64,000 bases of DNA from Adineta steineri (Eukaryota > Rotifera > Eurotatoria > Adinetida > Adinetidae): contig CAJNOI010000025.1 in assembly GCA_905250115.1 (NCBI GenBank), positions 298,755 to 362,754 of the forward strand. Direction: 5' to 3'. Numbering within the stretch: the first letter of the stretch is position 1; each line of letters begins with the position of its first letter. Positions 12,456-22,029 of the stretch are shown here, in pieces. A model generated the notes under the pieces. The model was not told the DNA's origin, did no database searches, and worked only from the letters and a program-made list of their open reading frames with translations. Both the position numbers and the translations under genes were made by a program.

Positions 12456-12652
12456 AGCAACGTGCTATTTTCGGCCCTACTTATCTTATTAGGCATACAT
12501 AGCTTCTTGCAGATTTGCTAATATGACTTTTTCCTTTCTTTCCTTTGTATTCATCTGACTATCGTTACTATTTATTCTTCACAATAAGCGACACAAATAT
12601 AACTATTTTTTTTAACGTATCATAGGCAGTTGTTTTCTCATAGAGACAATTG

Positions 12653-15415
12653 ATGGCGAACACGACATCATCACCACTCATCATCGTTGTATCCGGTGGT
12701 GGACCGGTTGCACTCATCTTTTCACTTATTCTTGCTGTGATGATGGGTAAACATGTCAAGATTATTATTTATGAACGTCGATGGTTTGTTGATGAACATG
12801 GTGTTATTCGTTGGCAAGGTGAAGAACAAGGCAACACTCGTCGTGGTCAAGTTGTCACTTTACAAGATCATGTTATAGAACAAATGCCTTCTTTTATTCA
12901 AGAAGGTCTGTTTCAAAATATAGACGAACGTGTATGGCCAACATCACGAAATATTCCAATAAGAGAAGTTGAAGATCGGCTTTTTGATCTAATTCAGCCG
13001 TTTGTTCAAAATGGTCAAGTAGAATTAATTCCTGAAAAATTAAATGAACAATCTAAACACTTAATTGAAAGTAGTTAGACGTTGTTTTTTCTTATTATTT
13101 TAAAGATGTATTCAATTGAAAATTTGTATAGGTGATTTTGATGTATTAGTGGGTGCCGATGGATCGAATTCGTTTGTTCGTAAATACTGTAAGATTGAAA
13201 TGGTCAATGATGGCATCGAGCATGCATGTGGTGTAGCATATGATGTACCCGAAGAAGTGCCAGCATCGGATGAACCTCTCCATCAAGCACTTAATTGTAT
13301 ATTAACGATGTCACAAACACGTTATTCAGTGAGTTCTTCAGCGAGCCGTCGAGGTTATCTCTATATTCGTTTAACTCCAGATGAACATGAAAAATTAGAT
13401 AAATGTGTAAAAGAATTCAAAGATCATAATAAATTATTAAATTTATTAGACTATAACAAATGTCCAAATTCACCTGTATGGTCAATTGTTCGACAAGGAT
13501 TGGACTTTTTTAAAATATCTCCAAAATATGTTTTTCGTGTTGTACCAATCGAGATTAACGTTCAGCATGCATCAATTGTGGTCCGAGAACTTCATTTTGA
13601 AATTAATGAAGCACAACCAACAACATCGACAACAGAGACTGTATGTGGCAGTGCGATAAAACAATCTAAGACAATGCTAGCATGTCTTGTTGGGGATGCG
13701 GCAATGAATGTACATTTCTGGCCCGGTCGAGGTATGAACAGTGGAATGACAGCAGCTATGGCACTTGCACGAAATATTCTTCGTACGTGTACATCTAAAA
13801 CATCACCTTATTCAATCGAAGTTCGTACTCCACTTCAATTTCTTGATTTTCTCGACTATGAAAGTTTCATGGCTCGTCTAAGAGCACGTGAGCAACAAGG
13901 TCGTTCATTACGTATTGTTAAGAATCCAATCAGTGCGAGTGTTAAAAAAGCTCATATCTATGCTCATTTGAATTATTGTTATGACAGATATATAGAGAAC
14001 TTGAATAAAAAATTGAAAGAGGCAAGATTACATCTTGAGAAACAATCCAATTGGCCTCATCAAACAAGACCAGTAACCGATGATGAATTACAATCTGCAT
14101 GTAACCGAATTCACCCTAATGCTGTTGCTCAACTTTCATTAGCTAATCCATGGCCAACACGAGAGATGAGCGGTACTGAAGTTCGTGTCGAGGAATTTTT
14201 TCCATTGAATCAGCAACAATTTTTACCTGTACCATCGATAAAAGAAGTTACGTCAAATCGTCGACGAAGTTTACATGAACAAACGATTGAAGAAGTTATT
14301 TCAAATCATCGACGAAGCAGTATCATTCGACGTCGCTTTCTCATTTTATGGATCACTGGTGACATGATAAGTGAAAATACGAAAAAAATTATTGATTCAA
14401 TTCAGAATTCTCCTACTTTCGCCGATCCATCAACAACAGCAGCAGTGATGACAACTAATCAGCCGCAGAATCCATCCATGGGAAGTTTTCACGAACTACA
14501 TGTAGTTTGTACTATAGAAGAAGCTCGAAAGTGGATAGCAGAGAATGATAAATATTTAAGAGCACATGACACTCTCTTCAAAGTGATTACTACATGGTCG
14601 CTTAACAAAAGAGAAACGGCAGTCGATGTAATTCGAGCAGTTGCAACACGTGTTCCTGTATTAATTTTCACAGATAAACTGGAAGAAACACAACCAACAC
14701 CTCAATTTCCAAATGTTATTGCTACTGCTGAAGTATATGAGTTGTATAGATTTGTCGGTATTAAACAAGAGACACATTGGAATCCAGGCTGTCCAGTATT
14801 ATCAGGTATGTGTTTAATTAGGATAGTATGAGAATGCCGAAAGGCAAAACTAGTGGCGTAGCTAGGGTTTTGTGTATGGCTGTCGTATGGATAGATATAG
14901 GTATGAATGTGGGTGTAGGTTGTGGGTATAGATACTTGCGTTAATATACTCACACACACCCACACCCAACCTATTGTTTACTCTCAAGATAACACTAAGT
15001 GCTACTAATAATTAGATACAATATACTCCCAGTCTTCATAGTAGCCATGTGCTAATCATTCATTGACTTAGTTCGAGTTTAACGCATCGTCTTCTTAATA
15101 AACAGCTGAAATTTTATCTTGTGTAATCTGCATAATTTTCTAACTACTACACATTTTGATTTAGAACATCAACTGATGTGTGGAGGTCGTCCTTGTGAAA
15201 AATGTCATCGGTGTCGTGATTGGCATTTTACCGGAGATCAAGACACATGGACATGGATCATCAATTGGAAGAATTGGACACCCAATGAACGGGAGCGTTT
15301 TCAAAGTCATTTTATTTATAACAATTTTACAAAACGTGATGGTGCCACATGTAGTCGTGTTGTTCTTTCTCTTCTTCTTCTTCCTGATCATCTGTGTGTT
15401 TGTGACTCACATTAA
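12653..15415 (+). CDS. FAD-dependent monooxygenase-like protein with receiver-like domain and Cys-rich tail (780 aa)
   Basis: Three exons, 12653-13070, 13132-14805 and 15165-15415, join in frame to 780 aa. ATG at 12653 is used; the codon before it is TTG. Residues about 9-35 hold a beta-strand plus GGGPVAL dinucleotide-binding loop. DFDVLVGADGSNSFVR near 140-155 is the second flavin motif. LVGDAAMNVHFWPGRGMNSG near 325-345 is the GD motif with the GRG(M)NSG variant of class A flavin monooxygenases. From about residue 535 a separate alpha/beta module begins with FLILWITGDM, then VVCTIEEARKWI, and VPVLIFTDK before a WN-G-C segment; this resembles a receiver/TIR-like fold. The third exon adds CGGRPCEKCHRCRDWHF, a probable metal-binding knuckle. 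The long second intron contains hairpin element 5. Substrate unknown. The fusion is unusual; flavin part confident, C-terminal part inferred. Confidence 0.75.
14897..14974. repeat. G-rich/C-rich hairpin element 5, inside intron 2 of the monooxygenase gene
   Basis: Arms ATAGGTATGAATGTGGGTGT and CACACCCACACCCAACCTAT. The outermost hexamers ATAGGT/ACCTAT are exact inverted complements. It lies within the 359-nt intron 14806-15164, which is far longer than typical introns here, so insertion of the element may have lengthened it. Confidence 0.75.
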
Positions 15416-15640
15416 CACTATGTTGAGTGTAGTGACAGTACTTTTTCAAATCCAATCCATTATATTTCGAAATGAATGATTATAATCTCAAAAACACCGT
15501 AGTGTGCGCGTTATGCACCAGTGCGAATGACCTTTTTTTTTGTTACATATGTCCCTAGTAAACGATAGATAATTTTTTAAAGTTAATTAAAAACAAGAAA
15601 AAGCAAAAAAAACTGTAAGGAATTGTTGTCGAAATAATCA

Positions 15641-15756
15641 CGAGGGTGTGGGTGTAGATATGAGTGTGAGTGTGGTAGGGGTGGGTGTGGCTGTGGCTGT
15701 GGCTGCAGCTTTGGATGTACGAGAAGAAGAGATTGGTGGAAACCCACACCCATACT
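15641..15756. repeat. G-rich/C-rich hairpin element 6, with internal (TGTGGC) repeats
   Basis: The longest member. Left part CGAGGGTGTGGGTGTAGATA, then GTGAGTGTGGTAGGGGTGGG and GTGTGGCTGTGGCTGTGGCT; right end GGAAACCCACACCCATAC. The inner part is a direct hexamer repeat of TGTGGC, one base away from TGTGGG. Confidence 0.75.
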
Positions 15757-16090
15757 GGTTTGTGGATACGTTCAAAGTTATTATTTTATTGAAGAACTGT
15801 TTTTATGGCCTGTATGGAGATAGATAAAAAAAATGCTTTTGAAGTGTTAGGTAAACGAGTTGCGGAGATAACAAGTGGACCGACGATTTTGATAAAAGAA
15901 CGTTATGATCAATAAGAAATTGATGAGTAAATGGAATTTAGTCATTATTGTTAGCTATCATTATGTCTGTGAAGTTTATGTGTAGTATAGTTTGAATGAG
16001 TTAGAATTTATGTTTATGAAGCATAGAGTGATGGATGATTTATAAAGATGATGATTAAAATATGGTGGACACACTATTGCCATCCTAAGA

Positions 16091-16139
16091 ATGTGGGTGT
16101 CGATAGCTGTGCTTCATTTATCCACTCACACCCACCCAC
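16091..16139. repeat. G-rich/C-rich hairpin element 7
   Basis: Left arm AATGTGGGTGTCGATAG, right arm CCACTCACACCCACCCAC, short spacer. Confidence 0.7.
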
Positions 16140-16976
16140 TATCACTATAACGTGAAAGAAGATGAGACTAAAGTAACACTTGTATTTGCGAAAGGAAACC
16201 CGTGCCAGTCTTTAGAAACTCTTTTACAGTTTATAGATCAACTATGACAAATAGATTCAATCTATGTCGTATGTTCAAATGATATTTGACTATTTATAAC
16301 ATTGCGTAAATTACATGGAGTTTATACAGATATCACCTTACTATGTGATCAACTGAATCACGTTCTATAATTTCATTCACATTGTTAAGAAGGAATCAAC
16401 TCTATTGAATTGACAATCAGCTTATTTTCTACTGAAATCTCTAATCAACTATATTATCAACACCAATCAATACTACCATACACCAAGAGGTCGAATTTGT
16501 GTATAACCAATTTTGAAGAGACATTCGACAGAAAATATTGATGAATCACACCCAAAGATGATCGACGAATTTGAAGATTATTACGTTTCTTGTAATACTC
16601 TCTTCTCGTATGTTCAAGATACGTGTCTTTATTGTCTTTTGAACAAAGTATGAAGGGAACAATACGTGAATATGCTCAATTTGCAGTAAAACTTTATCAA
16701 ATTTATAGCTAAAACAACGGCATTTATCACAATACTTAACACAGATATCAACCAATGTCACTAAGGCTGAAACAATACCAAAAACCGTTTATCAAGAACA
16801 ACTGGTAGACAGTAGAGAATCTAAGAAAAGGATAAAATATAATGAAAATTGTTTCTTCTTGATGAACTTTTTTTCTAGTCACAATCACTCATAAAAACTT
16901 AATCGTAATATATACTGATAATCGCAACAAGAACAGTGTATCTATAGAGCAAAAGTGTAAATAAATTTTTCTCATG

Positions 16977-18222
16977 CAAATATATCGATAGACGATGCAT
17001 TTAATGAAGCTAAACGTGAAATTTTATTTAGAATAAGAGGCATCTTTCACATACATTAAATTAAATTGTGTAGAAAGCTTCTACAGATCTGTTCTAATAC
17101 TATTAACAATCAGTTGTTACAAAAATTGTTGAAATCTATTTAAAAATTACATGCTTTGATACGTTAGAATGGTAAAGAGTAGCAAGAGAATAATTGAAAA
17201 AAAAAGTCGGTCAGTTATATGTTGGAAATTTCCAAGTGAAACAGAACGAAAGAGAATACTTTTTTATATATTGCGCTTAACTATGCTTATCGAGCGCTTG
17301 CACGTGTGTCTCTACCACCATTCTTTTTTACATTCTTTTCATAAAGCCAAAGTTTTTATAACATAAAAACACACTACACATAACGTGCGTTGAATTATTT
17401 TGATGATCAAGAAAAAACAAGAATAAATGTCGATCGATACTGGATATATTATTATTTGGCTTGATGCTCATATTGGATCGAAAGAGAATTGTCGACAAAT
17501 GAAGCAACAATTTCAAGTTGGTCTTGTAGAAGCAGCAGCTGTACCACCACAACCTCCAGATCCAATTGATGATCTTATTTGTGCTATGCGTGAATATAGT
17601 GCTCCTGTCGAGTTTGCTCAAACTGATGACGAAGCATTGAATCATATTGAAAACAATTTAGCTTGTTCAAAAAAAATTATTTTTATCTCCTCAGCATCAC
17701 TGGCAAGACAAATTATTCCTGAAATCCAGAAAAAAGAATTTCATATCGAATCATATTACATTTTCTGTGGAGATATGACACTTCATCGAGATTGGGCTAT
17801 GGATCTGATGGCTGATGGATTAGAAGTGCAAATGTTTGATTTTGAAGTAACTCTATTGACACGACTCTGTCGAGATATGAGCAACATTTTAATCGAAGAT
17901 GGAAAAGTATCATTAAAACAAAACAAACCTGAAACTGCTCTGATGTATTTTCAATATGCATATGCACTTGCTGACAAGGCAGTCGAATATGATAAACCCA
18001 AAGATCCTAAAGATCCACATCGTCCATCGACTGCATATCGAGGAATATTAGATCCTCTCATTAAAACTGCTAAACAAGCTTTGCAATAACAAATTATTGT
18101 TAACTATTTTCTCATTTTTTCGTTCTCACATATGTATTCAACATTTAAAAATTTTCATTTTGCTTTGTTAATGCTACTGATAGTTAGTCTTGTCACTTAT
18201 TTTAGCATGAAATAGACTAAAC
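16977..18222 (+). repeat. Duplicated block, copy A (partner 20766-21964)
   Basis: About 1.25 kb that is clearly homologous, gene plus 450 bp of 5' flank and 130 bp of 3' flank, to 20766-21964. Homology begins around CAAATAT..GATAG..GATGCAT and ends at AGACTA.ACC. Copy B lacks about 50 bp of 5' flank present here. Copy A has no hairpin element at either edge, whereas copy B has one at both. Confidence 0.9.
17427..18089 (+). CDS. Stand-alone 'IWLD' domain protein, copy A (220 aa)
   Basis: Intronless 220-codon frame from ATG at 17427. The first 125 residues form an alpha/beta module: strand IIIWLDAHIG (8-17), a helical stretch, VEFAQTDDEALNHIE (59-73), strand KIIFISSASLARQIIPEI (80-97), strand IESYYIFCGDM (104-114), then the VQMFDFEVTL segment (130-140). 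The same order occurs in the N-terminal part of the ART-TPR protein at 27866. The C-terminal part (SLKQNKPETALMYFQYAYALA, 163-183) looks like a single TPR-like helix pair. No catalytic motif is recognised; the fold could be receiver-, TIR- or Rossmann-like. The paralogue at 21168 is about 80% identical by eye. The function is unknown, and a regulatory or ligand-sensing role is only inferred from the fusion partner. Confidence 0.8.
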   Translation: MSIDTGYIIIWLDAHIGSKENCRQMKQQFQVGLVEAAAVPPQPPDPIDDLICAMREYSAPVEFAQTDDEALNHIENNLACSKKIIFISSASLARQIIPEIQKKEFHIESYYIFCGDMTLHRDWAMDLMADGLEVQMFDFEVTLLTRLCRDMSNILIEDGKVSLKQNKPETALMYFQYAYALADKAVEYDKPKDPKDPHRPSTAYRGILDPLIKTAKQALQ

Positions 18223-18670
18223 CCCCCTCTGTACTAAAAGACCCTCTTGCAAAAAAACGTGAAATCCATAATAGAAGACCCAGGTCTTCAAATTAAAAAA
18301 AAACATTTTATGTTATAATTTTTTTTCATTAAATTGTCCACATTATTATGTGTACTGTGCAACGAAAGATATAGAAGATTGAAAATATAGTAATAGCTCG
18401 TTTAAGCACATCTACAATATATTTTCTTCGTGTGAAAATAGACACAAATCGACTAGAATTAAAAATAAGAGGACAACCAGAACGAAGATGGAGAAAAATC
18501 ATATATGAATATACCAGTCGAATTTAACATCAGGAGCAACAAAAAATTGAAACAACTCAATTTGTGAACAAAAAATAGTTGCAGTTATTGTCTGTTTTTT
18601 TTCTATTTTTATCAGAGTCGGAGTTAAAATGGGCTGAGTTATAACTTGAGTTACAACTTTTGAGTTATAA
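18090..18670. other. Intergenic, no gene seen
   Basis: 3' flank of copy A up to 18222 (homologous to 21831-21964), then about 450 bp of unique AT-rich sequence ending at hairpin element 8. Confidence 0.55.
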
Positions 18671-18716
18671 GGGTGGGTGTGGGTGTAGGTTAGACATGCA
18701 CACAATACCCATACCT
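18671..18716. repeat. G-rich/C-rich hairpin element 8 (left border of the receptor fragment)
   Basis: GGGTGGGTGTGGGTGTAGGT on the left, ACAATACCCATACCT on the right. It corresponds to element 2 at 10031 with an exact offset of 8640 bp, and sequence similarity to the 10 kb locus starts at this element and not before it. Confidence 0.85.
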
Positions 18717-18762
18717 TTATTTTCAGAGAAAAATTGAATTATTTTATTTAAAAAAAAGCTTA

Positions 18763-19189
18763 TTAATTGGGATTTAAACGCAAACATCTGAAAATGCTGT
18801 CTTTTATATATTGTGTAAGATCACGATTGTACCAGAACAAATCTACTATAATGATAAGTCCACTTAGTACAGGAAGAAATTGTATGAGTTGCGAGGCCCA
18901 GAAGATCACATCTGCATCTAAGTAAAGCATTCGAATAGTATAAATAAGTACATAACCCAATAAAAACACCACTGATATGAAAAGTATATGTTTAAGTAGA
19001 TGAATATCTCGAGCACTATAATTTGAATTGACAATAGAAGTCCTGGTTATTGCTAGAGTACGTACACGACGAATCGAAGAACGTACTAAAATAAATATTA
19101 ATGAATTAAAAATAGTATTGAGAATTGTTGGTAGAATAATGAGAATGAGAAAAGTATAAATCGAAATCCAATATGGTGTTAAATGTTCA
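18763..19189 (-). pseudogene. Truncated copy of the 10 kb seven-transmembrane receptor (C-terminal half)
   Basis: The block 18671-19189 matches 10031-10549 with no indel and only scattered substitutions. It covers the stop codon, TM7, TM6, TM5 and the loop before TM5. The reading frame is still open over about 140 codons (LRLNPN at the C-terminus), but exon 1 with TM1-4 and the splice acceptor are missing. Similarity stops abruptly at 19189, where hairpin element 9 takes over. It is therefore a recent 5'-truncated duplicate and unlikely to give a working receptor. Substitutions such as K to R near the C-terminus show it has begun to drift. Confidence 0.85.
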
Positions 19190-19243
19190 TAGGGTGTGGG
19201 TGTGATTTAGTGAAAATTGCAACACATCCATCCCACACCCTTA
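19190..19243. repeat. G-rich/C-rich hairpin element 9 (right border of the receptor fragment)
   Basis: Left arm TAGGGTGTGGGTGTGATTT, right arm CATCCATCCCACACCCTTA; TAGGGTGTGGG/CCCACACCCTTA pair almost fully. It replaces the sequence that follows GTTCA in the parental locus at 10549. Confidence 0.85.
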
Positions 19244-19864
19244 GACGAGAATTGTCCTCGATAGCAGTGGTCATGTGCGTCTTGCTTGAAATCAATGAAA
19301 TTCGAATATCATGTTGTGCTAAGTAACGAGCATGCTTGAAGAAGAACGAGTTGTATAAACAAACGACAAAAAAAAGAACAAATGGAACGAAGATTTTTCT
19401 TTTTTTTGTTCTTCAAATATATATTACGTTACCCTCATAACCTGCATGCATAGAAACTTACAGACAAGCGAGTGGTGTCGATCGAAAATACATACAATTA
19501 CTTGTTGCGGTAAAGAATCTAGAGAAAAGTTGCGTTTCATAGATGACAGTTACAATATAATTTCTTAAGTAATTCAGTAACTGATAATAAAGATTATTAT
19601 ATAATGCGGGTGTGAATGTGATATAAATATGATACTTACACCCACCCACCCTCAAGATGGTTTTCTTGGCACAGATTTTATAAAACGTGCTACGCTTACT
19701 GTAATGGATGATAATTTGACAGCTTAGGTGGAAAAACCTTTTTTCAATCTTTCCTAATGTCACGTTGTAAGGATATATTTGACTGCTCATGAAATGAAAT
19801 TCGCTTACGACAAAGATAACACATTATATACATTGTGTGTTTTAGTTATAAATTGAGCTGAAAT
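19244..19864. other. Intergenic with one hairpin element, no gene seen
   Basis: About 620 bp between the receptor fragment and the Smr gene. Element 10 sits at 19607-19656. A minus-strand open frame crossing 19458-19790 overlaps the hairpin and shows no domain, so it is not called. Confidence 0.55.
19607..19656. repeat. G-rich/C-rich hairpin element 10
   Basis: Left arm CGGGTGTGAATGTGATA, right arm TACACCCACCCACCCTCAAG; the right end shows the family terminus CCCTCAAG. Confidence 0.75.
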
Positions 19865-20452
19865 ATGGGTAATCTATTATCTTTCACTAACAATGATGAT
19901 AACTCGACTTTATCTAATACATCTGGATCATTCTTACAATCTGGAATCCCTTCTAAAGCTGCATCATTACGATGTGAAGCAAGACAACTCATGTTCGAAG
20001 CAAAAGCAGCATCACAGCAATCGCAGTATGAATATCATTATGGAAATAAATCTCAAGCAAAGGTATTATCAACAAAAAAGAATCATCTCTATAAACAGAT
20101 GGGCGAGAAAAATCAGCAAGCAGCAAGATTGATTTTTGAACATTTTAATCGAGATCGTTCATATAATGTTATTGATTTACATGGTCTTTATGTTAATGAA
20201 GCATTGGAATATTTAGAACATAGATTGGCTATATGTCGTTCAGAAAATATATTAAAACTAACGGTGATTACAGGAATGGGTAATAATTCACCGAATAAAA
20301 TAGCTAAAATAAAACCACAAGTCGAAAAATTTGTTCGTGAAAACTGCTTGAAAGTTACTGGCTACAGTGGGCATATTGAAATCGATTTATCCACTAATAA
20401 CGAACCTACAGCAGGCAGTTATCAGAATACTAATGGATGCATTATTCTGTAG
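19865..20452 (+). CDS. DUF1771-Smr domain protein with N-myristoylation and CaaX-type signals (195 aa)
   Basis: Intronless frame from ATG at 19865. Residues about 33-95 are the DUF1771 helix pair (SLRCEARQLMFEAKAASQQS, then a Gln/Lys-rich stretch ending AARLIFEHFN). The Smr domain follows at about 100-175: VIDLHGLYVNEALEYLE contains the LDxH-type motif (here IDLHG), and VITGMGNNSPNKIAKIKP is the TGxG motif with S/N in place of the usual H-S. Smr domains bind or cut nucleic acids; in animals the DUF1771-Smr pair occurs in N4BP2-like proteins. Two lipid signals are odd for this family. The N-terminus MGNLLS fits N-myristoylation (Gly2, Ser6), and the last four residues CIIL fit a geranylgeranylation CaaX box. 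Together they predict membrane attachment, which is an inference from sequence. Confidence 0.85.
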   Translation: MGNLLSFTNNDDNSTLSNTSGSFLQSGIPSKAASLRCEARQLMFEAKAASQQSQYEYHYGNKSQAKVLSTKKNHLYKQMGEKNQQAARLIFEHFNRDRSYNVIDLHGLYVNEALEYLEHRLAICRSENILKLTVITGMGNNSPNKIAKIKPQVEKFVRENCLKVTGYSGHIEIDLSTNNEPTAGSYQNTNGCIIL

Positions 20453-20574
20453 ATATTTTGCCTTATTTTTTTCAAATTTTATCATTCCGTTTTCTCCTTC
20501 AAGTAAACATTCCATTAAGAAAATATATATCTCGTCAAAACAGTACGTTTTATTTTCTCCAGAGGAATGAGTGT

Positions 20575-20620
20575 TAATGTGGCAATTATAATTAACTTTC
20601 ATTCACTCACACTCTCACGT
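20575..20620. repeat. Divergent hairpin element
   Basis: Left GAATGAGTGTTAATGTGG, right CATTCACTCACACTCTCAC. Arms pair with several mismatches and the G-runs are lost, so this may be an old family member. Confidence 0.5.
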
Positions 20621-20715
20621 TTTCAAAAGTCAGAGAGTTATATAAATTTGATATTGTATACATTTCTATAACTGTAATAGCAAACTCATTTCTTGAAAGA
20701 ACTAGTTAATTAGTT

Positions 20716-20769
20716 AAGGGTGTGGCCATAGTTGCGAGAAGAGTATACAATTCTCACCCACACTCTCAA
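20716..20769. repeat. G-rich/C-rich hairpin element 11 (left border of duplicate copy B)
   Basis: Left arm TAAGGGTGTGGCCATAG, right arm CTCACCCACACTCTCAAA. Homology to copy A starts at the last bases of this element. Confidence 0.8.
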
Positions 20770-21964
20770 ATATTTTGATAGGCGATGCATTTAATGAAAC
20801 TAAACATAAAATTTTATTTTTAGAAGAAGTGCCATCTATCGCATACAGTAGATTAAATTGTGTAGAAAGCTTCTAATCTATTTAAAAATTACATGCTTTG
20901 ATATGTTAGAATGGTAAAGAGTAACACGTGAATAATTAAGAAAAAAAGTCAGTCAGTTATATTTCGGAAATTTCCAAGGCAACAGAACGCAAAAAAACAT
21001 TTTTTATATATTGTGCTTAAATATGACTCATCGAGCGCTTGTGCGTGTGTGTCTATCGTCATTCTCTTTACATTCTTTGCATAATAACCAAGGCTTTTAT
21101 AACATAACAACACACTACACATAACGTGCGTTGAATTATTTTGGTGATCAAGAAAAAACAAAAATAAATGTCGATCGATACTGGATATATTATTATTTGG
21201 CTTGATGCTCATATTGGAGCGGAAAAGAATTGTCAAGAAATGAAGCAAAAATTTCAAGTTGGTCTTGTAGAAGCAGCAGCTGTACCACCAGATCTAATTG
21301 ATGTTCTTATTTGTGATATGAGCAAATGTGGTGCTCCAATCGAGTTTGCTCAAACTAATGAAGATGCACTGAATCTTATTGAAAAAAATTTAGGTCGTTC
21401 AAAAAAAATTATTTTTATCTCCTCAGCATCGTTGGGGAGAGAAATTATTCCTGAAATCCAGAAAAAAGAATTCCATATCGAATCATATTACATTTTCTGC
21501 GGAGATATGAAACGTCATCGAGATTGGGCTGAAGATCTGATCAATGATGGATTAGAAGTGCAAATGTTTGATCATGAAGTAACTTTATTGATACGACTCT
21601 GTCGAGATATGAGCAATATTTTAATTGAAGATGGGAAAACATCGTTAAGTCAAAAAGAACCTGAAATTGCTTTGGCATATTTTAAATATGCATATGCACT
21701 TGCTGACAAGGCAGTCGAATATGATAAACCGAAAGATCCTAAAGATCCAAATGTTCTACATCGTCCATCGACCGCATATCGAGGACTATTAGATCATCTC
21801 ATTAACACTGCTAAACAAGCTTTGCAATAACAAATTATTGTTAACTATTTTCTCATTTTTTCGTTCTCACATATGTATTCCGCATTTAAATTTTTTTATT
21901 CTGCTTTGTTAATGCTACTGATAGTTAGTCTTGTCACTTATTTCAGCATGAAATAGACTAGACC
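20766..21964 (+). repeat. Duplicated block, copy B (partner 16977-18222)
   Basis: About 1.2 kb matching copy A, containing the gene at 21168 and both flanks. Its left edge abuts element 11 and its right edge (AGACTAGACC) abuts element 12, two bases away. Confidence 0.9.
21168..21830 (+). CDS. Stand-alone 'IWLD' domain protein, copy B (220 aa)
   Basis: Intact 220-codon frame, same start context and length as copy A at 17427. Conserved blocks are IIIWLDAHIG at the N-terminus, IEFAQTNEDALNLIE, KKIIFISSASLGREIIPEIQ, HIESYYIFCGDM, VQMFDHEVTLLIRL and the C-terminal TPR-like SLSQKEPEIALAYFKYAYAL. Relative to copy A it has lost four residues after VPP (the copy A stretch QPPDP), lost one more near the middle and gained four near RPSTAY (NVLH), always in multiples of three nt. 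The frame is thus under selection or the duplication is young. Both copies keep the core strands, while loops vary. Function unknown. Confidence 0.8.
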   Translation: MSIDTGYIIIWLDAHIGAEKNCQEMKQKFQVGLVEAAAVPPDLIDVLICDMSKCGAPIEFAQTNEDALNLIEKNLGRSKKIIFISSASLGREIIPEIQKKEFHIESYYIFCGDMKRHRDWAEDLINDGLEVQMFDHEVTLLIRLCRDMSNILIEDGKTSLSQKEPEIALAYFKYAYALADKAVEYDKPKDPKDPNVLHRPSTAYRGLLDHLINTAKQALQ

Positions 21965-21966
21965 AT

Positions 21967-22029
21967 CTTGAGGGTGTGAGTGTAAATGTTGTTTCTCTGT
22001 CTATACCATTACCCACACCCACTCTCAAG
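21967..22029. repeat. G-rich/C-rich hairpin element 12 (right border of duplicate copy B)
   Basis: Ends are CTTGAGGGTGTGAGTGT and CCCACACCCACTCTCAAG; the outer CTTGAG/CTCAAG hexamers are exact complements. It starts two to three bases after homology to copy A ends. Confidence 0.85.

Larger units (their letters stand above)
11067..12652. other. Intergenic with two hairpin elements, no gene seen
   Basis: About 1.6 kb between the divergently transcribed receptor (-) and monooxygenase (+) genes, so it should contain both promoters. Hairpin elements lie at 11651-11713 and 12398-12455. Short open frames here show no domain. Confidence 0.55.
15416..16976. other. Intergenic with two hairpin elements, no confident gene
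   Basis: Elements 6 and 7 lie at 15641-15756 and 16091-16139. A minus-strand open frame of 71 codons near 16546-16761 and surrounding AT-rich sequence could be remnants of a decayed gene, but no domain is recognisable. The segment ends where homology to the later duplicated block begins. Confidence 0.5.
20453..21167. other. Intergenic with two hairpin elements and the 5' flank of duplicate copy B
   Basis: Contains a divergent element at 20575-20620, element 11 at 20716-20769, and from 20766 the flank homologous to 16977-17426. No gene is seen. Confidence 0.6.

Noticed and set aside
14702..14965. Minus-strand frame across the end of the monooxygenase gene
   Set aside because: Crosses the hairpin element and the antisense of a coding exon; no domain.
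15555..15749. Minus-strand frame rich in His/Thr (HSHSHTHPYHTHTHIYTH)
   Set aside because: It is the translation of the C-rich strand of hairpin element 6. Similar His/Thr strings recur wherever the element occurs.
16546..16761. Seventy-one-codon minus-strand frame as an F-box/LRR remnant
   Set aside because: Composition is suggestive but no repeat or F-box motif could be defended.
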